Shown one piece after another: positions 1 through 6,041 of a stretch of 6,041 bases of DNA. The stretch covers positions 1 through 6,041 of the forward strand of contig JAPKBY010000118.1 of assembly GCA_028823185.1 (NCBI GenBank), given 5' to 3'. Each line of letters opens with the position of its first letter. Position 1 is the first letter of the stretch. Source of the stretch: Planctomycetota bacterium (GTDB lineage Bacteria > Planctomycetota > UBA1135 > GCA-002686595). Made by a program: the position numbers and the translations under genes. The notes beneath the pieces are model-generated. The model searched no databases, was not told the DNA's origin, and saw nothing but the letters and a program-made list of their open reading frames with translations.

Positions 1-1226
1 TCACCCGCGAGCAGGTTCGGCAGATAGCCCGCGACCTCTAAAACGACATCGCGGGCGGCCTGCACATTCTCAAGGCCATAGAGCGTCTCTCCGCCTGGAA
101 CGAGCTCTAGCTTGGGGCAAATGCTCATCCGCTTGCCCGTCGGTGACCATGAACAGACCGCGTTGATCCTACGGACCTCTCCCTCAAAGAGGATGAGAAC
201 CTCTGCACCACAAACGAACGCGCATCCAGGAGGCAAGACGCGCTCCGGACCAGAGCCGAGCAGCCGCTGGCTGACAAGATGAGTCTCCATCGCCTTCCAG
301 CTGGCGACAGCCTGAGGCAGGCGCTCTGGAGGGAGCGAGATACCTGGCAAGCTCACCTCTCCCAAGGCTCCCATGCGCACGGCCTCAGCCAAGGTGTCAC
401 CGACGAGGGGAATCCCGAGCATGGTCTCTCCCCAACAGACGACATCGGGCGGAGGACCATCACTCTGTTCTAGAGCGCTCCGAGTCAACTCCACTTGCTG
501 CTGATGAAGCTCGAGAGGATCTAGAGGTCGCTGCTTTCGAGCTTGTGAGATCCCAGGTTGAATTAAGAGCACACGGGGACCGGGCACATTCGCTGGTAAA
601 GAAGTTAGCGCAGCGAGGATCCAAGCCAGGGCAAGAGGAGAGAGCCCTGCACACACCGAGCGGACAGTCGCTCTCCTAAGCACGCTGTCTAGGAGCAAGC
701 CAGCGATCGCAGCTAAGACGAAAGAGAGCCCCGTTGGTCCGATCACGCGCGCGGCCCCCACGATCGCACCTTGATCGATCGCATAGTGACCGAGCTGAAT
801 CCAGCGCATCCCAAGCGGGACGGGTACAAGAAAACGGATGGACTCCATCACGCACCAGGCGATCGGAACCGCGACCGCCCAAGAGCTCTTTAAGACCAAG
901 CGCTTCAAGATCGAGCCGAACAAGGCTCCGTGGAAGCCATAGATCAAACCGCAAATGATCAGCGCTGGCCCAAAGACGTATCGAATCCAATCCAAGAGCA
1001 GCGCGGCTGCCAAGGACGCGACCATCCACTCGACCAAGAAGGAGCGAGGGCCAGGGCGTCCAGCGGCATAAGCGAGCACAGCGACCCCAATCAGCGCTGC
1101 TGGATGAGGATCCGGACCATGGGCACCACCAGGCCCAAGCAGCAATAGGATCCCCCAGCCGAGGGCGGCTAGGGCGAATCGCGGGAGTATGGCGAGCTCC
1201 GGAGGGCTAGGTTTCGCAGGACTCAT
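1..1226 (-). CDS. lnt: Apolipoprotein N-acyltransferase (Lnt), 3' end outside the window
   Basis: An inner-membrane enzyme that transfers an acyl chain from phospholipid to the N-terminal cysteine of diacylated lipoproteins, the last step of lipoprotein maturation. I translated 408 residues with no stop. Residues 1-210 hold about six or seven hydrophobic segments (roughly 13-30, 42-56, 64-80, 84-106, 116-134, 166-180, 193-209). They include a family-like stretch with E128, R131, GMRW (139-142) and LGH (145-147), then GLSF (166-169). A nitrilase-fold domain follows: VLLIQPGISQ (219-228), CWGET (264-268) with E267 as the probable catalytic Glu, and PKLELVPGGE (371-380) with K372 as the probable catalytic Lys. 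The catalytic Cys and the last membrane helix should lie beyond the left edge. The ATG overlaps the moeA stop (ATGA, 1223-1226) and no clear ribosome binding site precedes it, so translation is probably coupled to moeA. Oddities: WGET instead of the usual WPE[ST], and a longer Glu-Lys interval than in E. coli. Confidence 0.88.
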   Translation of the reverse strand, partial: MSPAKPSPPELAILPRFALAALGWGILLLLGPGGAHGPDPHPAALIGVAVLAYAAGRPGPRSFLVEWMVASLAAALLLDWIRYVFGPALIICGLIYGFHGALFGSILKRLVLKSSWAVAVPIAWCVMESIRFLVPVPLGMRWIQLGHYAIDQGAIVGAARVIGPTGLSFVLAAIAGLLLDSVLRRATVRSVCAGLSPLALAWILAALTSLPANVPGPRVLLIQPGISQARKQRPLDPLELHQQQVELTRSALEQSDGPPPDVVCWGETMLGIPLVGDTLAEAVRMGALGEVSLPGISLPPERLPQAVASWKAMETHLVSQRLLGSGPERVLPPGCAFVCGAEVLILFEGEVRRINAVCSWSPTGKRMSICPKLELVPGGETLYGLENVQAARDVVLEVAGYLPNLLAG

Positions 1227-2431
1227 GCCAATGGACGGTAGCGAACCACATCACCCGTGCGCACCTTTTCACCTGCTGAGACCACCATCAACCCCTCTGC
1301 TGTCGTCAGAGCGACGACATCTGCGGAGGAATTCCACTCAACGCTCCGCAGCTCTATGCAGCCTTCCGAGCTCTGCTCGACACGAACAGGGAGGTTCTGC
1401 TGGCGAGGGTTTGAGCGAGTCTCAACTCCCTTCCATGTCCCCCAAGCGAGCCGCTCAGGGACCTCAGCTTCACAGCCCCCGATCCTCGCGAGGGCCGGCC
1501 TCACAAAGACCTCATGGGTCACGAGGCAGGACACGGGGTTCCCGGGGAGTCCAAAGACGAGCGCGTCAGCGCGTCGCCCGAACCAGACTGGCTTGCCTGG
1601 CTTGATCGCGATCTTGTGAAAGATCTGCTCGACACCGACTCGCTTCAGCGCGTCTCCGACGAGGTCGTATTTGCCCATGCTCACTCCACCTGTGGTGATG
1701 AGAGCATCACAGCTTGCGAGCGCATCTTCAAAGGCGGCCGCGAGCACCTCAACGTCATCCGAGATCCGCGCGACCTGAACGACCGAAGCACCAGCAGCGC
1801 TCGCCATCGCAGCGAGGTGAAGGGTGTTCCCCTCACGAATCTGCCCAGGTCCAGGCACCTCGCTCGGTGCGATCAACTCATCACCTGTAGTGAGGATCGC
1901 AACGCGAGGTCGCCGAAACACAGGCACGGGGTCACAACCGACAGCCGCTAAAACAGAGAGGTCAACAGGGCGAAGCCTGCGGCCAGCCTCAAAGACGACC
2001 TGTCCATCACTGAGGTCCTCTCCTCTTGCACAGATGTTCTGGCGCGGGCCCGGAGTGTCCGAGATCCAAACCCTCCCTCCCTCTCCTCGAGTCTTCTCGA
2101 TCATGACCACAGCATCACAGCCTGCGGGAGCTTCGGCGCCGGTGTATATCGCAACGCACTGGCCGTCCGCCACGCTGCCAGTGAATGGCTCACCAGCCTT
2201 AGACTCTCCGACGAGCTCAAGCTCTACCTCTCCCTCACCAGCCGTGAAGTCGGCGAGCCGAACCGCATAGCCATCCATGGCGCTCTTCTCAAAGGGCGGG
2301 AGGTCGACATCACTCCTTACTTCAACGGCGAGGACGCGTCCGCAGGCCTCACGGAGAGAGACCTCCTCCCTGGCATCAGCGAGGGTCGCTTCGGCTAGGA
2401 TCTGCTCGAGAGCTTCTTTGGGGGTCAGCAT
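1223..2431 (-). CDS. moeA: Molybdopterin molybdenumtransferase MoeA
   Basis: A cytoplasmic enzyme that inserts molybdate into adenylylated molybdopterin to make molybdenum cofactor. From the ATG at 2431 it is 402 residues, the usual family length, beginning MLTPKEALEQIL as MoeA proteins do. Visible motifs: DLPPFEKSAMDGYAV (43-57), YTGAEAPAGCDAVVMIE (96-112), RGEDL (136-140), AILTTGDEL (178-186), ITTGGVSMGKYD (245-256, the MPT-binding-type loop), KPGKPVWFG (277-285) and FGLPGNPVS (293-301). A C-terminal domain IV of about 90 residues follows. The frame stays open to a TTG at 2542, which would add 37 residues. That TTG has an SD-like AGGGGG six bases upstream, whereas the ATG has none. I prefer the ATG because the family N-terminus starts there and because it leaves 129 bp for divergent promoters. 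The stop overlaps the lnt start. No other molybdenum cofactor gene is in view. Confidence 0.93.
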   Translation of the reverse strand: MLTPKEALEQILAEATLADAREEVSLREACGRVLAVEVRSDVDLPPFEKSAMDGYAVRLADFTAGEGEVELELVGESKAGEPFTGSVADGQCVAIYTGAEAPAGCDAVVMIEKTRGEGGRVWISDTPGPRQNICARGEDLSDGQVVFEAGRRLRPVDLSVLAAVGCDPVPVFRRPRVAILTTGDELIAPSEVPGPGQIREGNTLHLAAMASAAGASVVQVARISDDVEVLAAAFEDALASCDALITTGGVSMGKYDLVGDALKRVGVEQIFHKIAIKPGKPVWFGRRADALVFGLPGNPVSCLVTHEVFVRPALARIGGCEAEVPERLAWGTWKGVETRSNPRQQNLPVRVEQSSEGCIELRSVEWNSSADVVALTTAEGLMVVSAGEKVRTGDVVRYRPLA

Positions 2432-2560
2432 GTGAGGGAGTGTACTGATGGAGAAGGCAAGATCGGTGCGCTCACGAGAGAGAGCGGCTAGAATCTTTCG
2501 CTCAGTCGCCGCAGAGAGCCCTCTGCACTTCGCTATTTCCAAGAGAGACCCCCTAGAGCC
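2432..2560. promoter_or_regulatory. Divergent control region between moeA-lnt and ribH-nusB-ftsY
   Basis: This is the only stretch that can hold promoters for both gene groups if moeA starts at 2431. On the plus strand TAGAAT (2489-2494) is one mismatch from a consensus -10 box, but no convincing -35 box sits 16-18 bp upstream. On the minus strand I find no good hexamer pair. The ribH ATG has only weak purine runs upstream (AAGAGAG at 2541-2547, too far for a good SD). I see no FMN-riboswitch or molybdenum-cofactor-riboswitch motif, and the region is short for either. Promoter presence is inferred from gene orientation. Confidence 0.4.
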
Positions 2561-3076
2561 ATGGCCCGTCCTTACGAAGCCCAGCCCACTGAAGCCCTAA
2601 ACCAACCCGGCGCGCGCGTCGCGTTGGTCACGAGCCGCTTCCACTCAGACCTCACGGGGGCAATGGCTGCCTCTGCGAGACGCGAACTCACAGCTGCCGG
2701 AGTCGCAGACGAGGACATCCTCAGCGCAGTGGTCCCTGGATCCTATGAGCTTCCACTGGTCGCGCGCCGCCTCGCCCGCCGCGCTGACATCGCGGGCGTC
2801 TTGTGCTTTGGAGTCGTCATCAAAGGAGAGACGACCCACGACCTTCACGTCGCGACGGGCGCAGCGACTGGAATCCAACAAGTGATGCTAGAGACGGACA
2901 AGCCCGTCCTCCTCGGCGTCCTCACTACGAACACGCTCGAACAAGCCCGCGCCCGCGCCCTGCCCCCTGAAGAAGGTGGAGAGCAAGACAAAGGCCGAGA
3001 GTGTGCTCAAGCGCTGATCCAACTACTGAACACCCTCAAGGAACTTGAGGAAGACCAAGCACCGAAGCGAGCCTGA
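2561..3076 (+). CDS. ribH: 6,7-dimethyl-8-ribityllumazine synthase (RibH)
   Basis: Penultimate enzyme of riboflavin synthesis: condenses 5-amino-6-ribitylamino-uracil with 3,4-dihydroxy-2-butanone 4-phosphate, normally in a cytoplasmic oligomeric shell. The protein has 171 residues, slightly longer than the usual 155-160, with extra residues at both ends. Motifs in order: SRFH (25-28; usually RFN), VPGSYELP (58-65; the usual VPGA[FW]E[LI]P loop), GVVIKGETTH (84-93) with the probable general-base H93, GVLTTNTLEQARARA (119-133) carrying the arginine expected to bind substrate phosphate, and DKG (143-145; usually NKG). The segment after H93 reads DLHV where most family members have FDYV. The frame has a stop at 2489-2491 and no other start before 2561, so this ATG is the earliest possible. 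It is the first gene of a tight plus-strand group, with nusB 5 bp downstream, a common bacterial neighbour. Confidence 0.92.
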   Translation: MARPYEAQPTEALNQPGARVALVTSRFHSDLTGAMAASARRELTAAGVADEDILSAVVPGSYELPLVARRLARRADIAGVLCFGVVIKGETTHDLHVATGAATGIQQVMLETDKPVLLGVLTTNTLEQARARALPPEEGGEQDKGRECAQALIQLLNTLKELEEDQAPKRA

Positions 3077-3081
3077 GAGTT

Positions 3082-3567
3082 ATGTCCAACAAGATGAAGA
3101 GGCGCTCAAAAGCGCGGGAGCTCGCGCTCCAAGCGCTTTACCAAGTCGATCTCACAAAAGACGACGATCGCAAACATGTCGACAAGGTCTTAGCTGAGCA
3201 GGACGCTGACAAGGAGCAGCGTGAGTTCGCACGCGACCTCGTCTACGGCACGCTGGAGCATCAAGACGAGATCGACAAGATGATCTCAGATGTAACGCAG
3301 AACTGGGCGATCTCTCGCATGGCTGTGGTCGACCGAAACGTCCTTCGCCTAGCGACACATGAGCTCCTCCACCGAGACGACATCCCTCCGAAGGTCTCAA
3401 TCAACGAAGCCATTGAGATCGGCAAGAGATTCTCGACGACAAACTCCGGAGCCTTCATCAACGGCATCCTCGACAAGATCATGAATCACTACCTGCCCGA
3501 CAAGGTCAGCGAGGTGACGACTGAGGGAGAGCCCAGCGTCGAAGAGGCACAGGAGGAGGGCTCCTGA
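3082..3567 (+). CDS. nusB: Transcription antitermination factor NusB
   Basis: A small all-helical RNA-binding protein that, with NusE (S10), binds boxA RNA and helps RNA polymerase read through rRNA operons. It has 161 residues; the family is usually 130-165. The basic N-terminus with the RRSKARELALQALYQVD helix (7-23) is the typical RNA-binding start. The long conserved C-terminal half runs from W75 through SRMAVVDRNVLRLA (78-91), DIPPKVSINEAIEIGKRF (100-117) and SGAFINGILDKI (122-133). A non-conserved acidic tail (about 143-161, rich in E) follows, and its coding sequence also supplies the ftsY ribosome binding site. The ATG lies 5 bp after the ribH stop. An alternative ATG at 3094 would give MKRRSKAR and still keep the whole conserved region. 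Co-transcription with ribH is inferred from spacing. Confidence 0.95.
   Translation: MSNKMKRRSKARELALQALYQVDLTKDDDRKHVDKVLAEQDADKEQREFARDLVYGTLEHQDEIDKMISDVTQNWAISRMAVVDRNVLRLATHELLHRDDIPPKVSINEAIEIGKRFSTTNSGAFINGILDKIMNHYLPDKVSEVTTEGEPSVEEAQEEGS
3551..3559 (+). promoter_or_regulatory. Strong Shine-Dalgarno sequence for ftsY
   Basis: AGGAGGAGG contains two overlapping AGGAGG matches to the anti-SD and ends 10 bases before the GTG at 3570. It lies inside the last codons of nusB. It is the best ribosome binding site in the window and decides the GTG start for ftsY. Confidence 0.75.
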
Positions 3568-3569
3568 CC

Positions 3570-4508
3570 GTGGGCATCTTCGCTCGCTTGTCCTCCCGCT
3601 TTGGCCGCACCCGGGCCGCCATTGGCGATGGCATCTCAGGCCTCTTCAAGGGTGGGCGGAAGATCGACGAAGCGCTCCTGGCCGAACTAGAGGAGCTGCT
3701 CTGGACATCAGATCTTGGGCCCATCGCCTCAGAGCTGTGTGAAGAGCTGACTCGCCTCCATCGCCGCGGCGAGCTGCACGGTGAAGAGGACGTCAGAGTT
3801 CACCTGCGATCGCTCCTCTCTTTGCGCCTCGACTCGGAAGCCCCGGCGTTCATCACCCCAGCTTCGGGCCCGATGATTCTCCTTGTCGTCGGAGTCAACG
3901 GCTCTGGAAAGACCACCTCAATCGCCAAGCTCGCGCACTACTTCAAAGAGCAAGGAAAGAGCGTCCTCCTCGGCGCCTCGGATACGTTTCGTGCAGCAGC
4001 AGCAGACCAGCTAGAGATCTGGGCAGAGCGCAACGGCGCGCGGATCGTACGCAGCCACGCTGACGGGGCGGATCCAGCAGCGGTCGCCTTTGACGCAGCG
4101 AAGGCCGGGCTTGAGGAGAAGATCGACGTCGTCATCATCGACACCGCTGGGAGGCTCCACACTCAGAAGAATCTATTAGATGAGCTCGAGAAGGTCCGCC
4201 GCGTCCTCGGAAAGGCCGTCGAGAACGCTCCGCATGAGACCTGGCTTGTCATAGACGCCACGAATGGTCAGAACGCGATTCAGCAAGCCCGTGAGTTCAC
4301 TAGCTCCGTTGAGGTAACAGGGCTGGTCCTCGCCAAGCTCGATGGCACCGCTCGTGGCGGTGCGATCTTTGGAATTCGCGAGGCGCTCGATCTCCCTGTT
4401 CGCTTCGTCGGCACAGGAGAGAGTCTGGGAGACCTAGCGCCCTTTGACCCAACCGAGTTCGTAGACGCCATCGTCCCTTCATCTCCCGCAGAGGGCGCTC
4501 GAGGATGA
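3570..4508 (+). CDS. ftsY: Signal recognition particle receptor FtsY
   Basis: A GTPase that docks with SRP (Ffh) at the cytoplasmic membrane and hands ribosome-nascent chains to the Sec translocon. It has 312 residues: essentially the NG core with only a short N-terminal helix (FARLSSRFGRTRAAI, 4-18) that fits the membrane-binding amphipathic helix. The long acidic A domain of E. coli FtsY is absent, as in many bacteria. After the N domain (about 30-90) come the G motifs: GVNGSGKTT (108-116, P-loop), DTFRAAAADQL (138-148), DTAGRLHTQKNLLDEL (191-206), AKLDGTARGG (255-264; G4, with A where E. coli has T) and the closing VGTGE-DL-PF element (280-292). The insertion-box sequence separates it from Ffh, and no M domain follows. 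The GTG start is 2 bp after the nusB stop and has a strong SD at 3551-3559. The stop overlaps the next gene by 4 bp. Confidence 0.96.
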   Translation: MGIFARLSSRFGRTRAAIGDGISGLFKGGRKIDEALLAELEELLWTSDLGPIASELCEELTRLHRRGELHGEEDVRVHLRSLLSLRLDSEAPAFITPASGPMILLVVGVNGSGKTTSIAKLAHYFKEQGKSVLLGASDTFRAAAADQLEIWAERNGARIVRSHADGADPAAVAFDAAKAGLEEKIDVVIIDTAGRLHTQKNLLDELEKVRRVLGKAVENAPHETWLVIDATNGQNAIQQAREFTSSVEVTGLVLAKLDGTARGGAIFGIREALDLPVRFVGTGESLGDLAPFDPTEFVDAIVPSSPAEGARG

Positions 4509-6041
4509 ACTGGCTGATCAAGGTCAAGCGAGAAGAAGGTCTCATAGCAGCTCTTCTTCTCCTTGGTCCCTTCCTCCTAGCGATCCCCGGCCCACTCGGC
4601 CCCCTGCATCAAGCTTTCACAGCCGTCGAGTTGACTGGCACCGGAGTCCTGTTGCTCGCCGCGCTCCCTGTTGCATGGCTAATCGCGCTCCACAAGGAGC
4701 ACCGCCCCACCCTCGCTCCGCTGCTCCTCTGCGCTCTCTGCTTCATCGCAGAGCTCTCTTCCATCGTTCACGCCGCGACGGACACGCTTGAACGTGACCG
4801 TACGCTCCTGCTCCTCATCACGGGAGTCGTCCTGTGCTTCGCCTCAACGAAGCTCCGCGCTAATGGCCGCGCAATCCTTGGCAAGCTCTTCTGCCTGCTA
4901 ACGCTCCTCCTCCTGCTTCCCCCTCTCGCCGAGGCAGCGCTCGGCGCCACGCGCCTCTTCTTAAGCGGCGGCTCGCCTGCTGACGCCATCGCCACCCTCG
5001 CAGGCGTCCTCGGTAACCCAGGAGAGCTCTCTAACGCTGCTCTCCCAGGTGCGCTCGTCGGAGTCATGCTGATGGCTAGAGGCAAGGGCGCCTGGCGCGT
5101 CCTTGGCGCCACCGCAGCCCTGTCTGCGCTCCTCCACGCAGCCTTCGCTCCTGCCCTCACGACCCTCGCCGCAGCGGGCCTGATCGGCCTCCTCGCCTCC
5201 ATCTCGGGCAAGATGAACGACATGCCACGGGCTCGCACCCGGCCCCCGCTCAGCTTCGCGCTCATCGCGCTCGCACTGCTCGCTGGACGCTTCGCATTGA
5301 AGGCGCTCCCGAGCGGCCCCGACACCCCCGCAACGAACGTAGAAGCGACCCTAGGCGCTCAATCCAGCAGCGACCTCGGCGGATTAGAAGTACGTAAGCT
5401 CATCGCAGGCTCAAGCATTCAATCCTTGCTCAGCCTCCCCGGCCCTCTCAGCAGCGCCAAAGTCTTCAACAACTCTGATCTCAACAGCAGCCAACCGAGC
5501 CAACTGCTCGGCTATGGACCGGGTCAATTTGTAAACGCCTATCCGCGCTTTAGAGACCCACTAGAGATCTCGCTCTCCAGTCATAACCGCAGCATCAAGG
5601 CTGAGACTGAAGTAGAGCATCCTCACTCCGACCTACTCCTAGCCTTCGTTGAGTTGGGCTGGCTGGGCGGCGGATGCTTCATCCTCCTCCTCCTTCATGC
5701 GCTCTCTTGTGTTCGTCGCGCCCTCTCAAGAGGTGATGACGCTGAAGCAGGCCTAGCGATGGGCCTCGCCGGTCTCATCATCGCCTCCTTCCTGCATGCA
5801 CCGCTGCTCCATCACCCACTGACGAGCGCTCTCGGGTTCATCACTCTAGGCGCTCTCTCCACTCCCAGCTCTCGCTCACCGCTGCGAGGCGCGCGGTGGT
5901 TTGGAGTCGCCCTCGCGATACTCCTTACGGCCCAGGCACAGCGCGCGCTCGCCATCTCACACCATGGCGACGCGCTCGCTCTCCTGAGCAACAGCCTCAC
6001 CTGGGAAGATCAGGACGAGGTCGTAGATCGCATGCTCGCCG
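4505..6041 (+). CDS. O-antigen ligase / Wzy-like polytopic membrane protein, 3' end outside the window
   Basis: My reading from the ATG at 4505 gives 512 codons with no stop to the right edge. It is strongly hydrophobic, with about 11-13 likely membrane segments (for example 12-29, 41-62, 70-91, 99-113, 124-146, 180-191, 197-233, 249-265, 378-399, 414-431, 436-450, 464-478). Between about 265 and 377 lies a long polar loop, presumably periplasmic, ending in GYGPGQFVNAYPRFRD (336-351) and EHPHSDLLLAFVELGWLG (371-388). The pattern G-x-G-x-G...HxDLLxxxxExGxxG is typical of the Wzy_C/O-antigen ligase superfamily, with H374 the likely counterpart of the functional His in WaaL-type enzymes. Family members move lipid-linked glycan onto lipid A core, protein or a growing polymer. 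Residues after 480 look soluble and may begin a C-terminal domain. The start overlaps the ftsY stop (ATGA, 4505-4508), and AGAGGG at 4490-4495 is a plausible SD. The exact acceptor cannot be told. Confidence 0.75.
   Translation, partial: MNWLIKVKREEGLIAALLLLGPFLLAIPGPLGPLHQAFTAVELTGTGVLLLAALPVAWLIALHKEHRPTLAPLLLCALCFIAELSSIVHAATDTLERDRTLLLLITGVVLCFASTKLRANGRAILGKLFCLLTLLLLLPPLAEAALGATRLFLSGGSPADAIATLAGVLGNPGELSNAALPGALVGVMLMARGKGAWRVLGATAALSALLHAAFAPALTTLAAAGLIGLLASISGKMNDMPRARTRPPLSFALIALALLAGRFALKALPSGPDTPATNVEATLGAQSSSDLGGLEVRKLIAGSSIQSLLSLPGPLSSAKVFNNSDLNSSQPSQLLGYGPGQFVNAYPRFRDPLEISLSSHNRSIKAETEVEHPHSDLLLAFVELGWLGGGCFILLLLHALSCVRRALSRGDDAEAGLAMGLAGLIIASFLHAPLLHHPLTSALGFITLGALSTPSSRSPLRGARWFGVALAILLTAQAQRALAISHHGDALALLSNSLTWEDQDEVVDRMLA

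Noticed and set aside
460..1029. Minus-strand open frames of 64 and 117 codons within lnt
   Set aside because: They are out of frame with the continuous Lnt translation and rich in Arg/Ser/Asp, typical frame-shifted shadows. They do not indicate a frameshift, because the Lnt frame is unbroken from 1226 to the edge.
1189..2270. Several plus-strand open frames of 120-148 codons across moeA
   Set aside because: They overlap one another and lie opposite a clear MoeA with all expected motifs. Their translations are Arg/Ser/Pro-rich and resemble nothing.
2432..2560. FMN riboswitch (upstream of ribH) or molybdenum cofactor riboswitch (upstream of moeA)
   Set aside because: Both would fit by gene identity, but the region is only 129 bp, is shared by two divergent genes, and shows neither the conserved FMN-aptamer blocks nor a recognisable multi-stem aptamer.
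3068..3090. Terminator or internal promoter between ribH and nusB
   Set aside because: The gap is 5 bp and has no hairpin with a T-run and no hexamer pair.
4768..5325. 185-codon open frame on the minus strand, opposite the ligase-like gene
   Set aside because: Composition is Ala/Arg/Ser-rich with no recognisable motif, as expected of the complement of a GC-rich membrane-protein gene. The plus-strand frame is open throughout and shows family motifs.
1..6041. Mobile element, CRISPR array, tRNA/rRNA or defence system
   Set aside because: No transposase or integrase motifs, no regularly spaced repeats, no tRNA-like cloverleaf and no abrupt base-composition change were noticed on reading both strands. 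Nearly every base is assigned to six core-type genes.

Overview
The window is about 60% GC by eye and almost entirely coding. It reads as ordinary chromosomal DNA of a Gram-negative (outer-membrane-bearing) bacterium. The best evidence is an apolipoprotein N-acyltransferase gene, which belongs to lipoprotein maturation in bacteria with an outer membrane, and an O-antigen-ligase/polymerase-like membrane protein. A deltaproteobacterial or myxobacterial-type lineage (Myxococcota/Bradymonadota) is a guess from overall protein character; the sequence does not prove it.

Layout: two gene groups diverge from a short control region near 2432-2560. Leftward (minus strand) run moeA (molybdopterin molybdenumtransferase, molybdenum cofactor synthesis) and lnt (apolipoprotein N-acyltransferase). 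They are joined by a 4-bp ATGA stop/start overlap, and lnt runs off the left edge before its catalytic cysteine is reached. Rightward (plus strand) run ribH (lumazine synthase), nusB (antitermination factor), ftsY (signal recognition particle receptor) and a polytopic O-antigen ligase/Wzy-like gene that runs off the right edge. Gaps are 5 bp, 2 bp and a 4-bp overlap, so the four are almost certainly one transcript.

How they fit together: ribH-nusB is a widespread bacterial pairing (flavin synthesis plus rRNA antitermination). ftsY adds membrane-protein targeting. The two genes at the outer ends both act on the cell envelope: Lnt completes lipoprotein acylation, and the ligase-like protein probably transfers or polymerises a lipid-linked glycan on the periplasmic side. 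The arrangement looks like growth-linked housekeeping genes. I see no mobile element, CRISPR array, RNA gene, defence island or clear horizontally acquired segment, and no strong case for an undescribed system. The points worth a second look are sequence departures within known families (Lnt spacing, RibH active-site segment, short FtsY), the moeA start choice, and the ftsY-ligase linkage.
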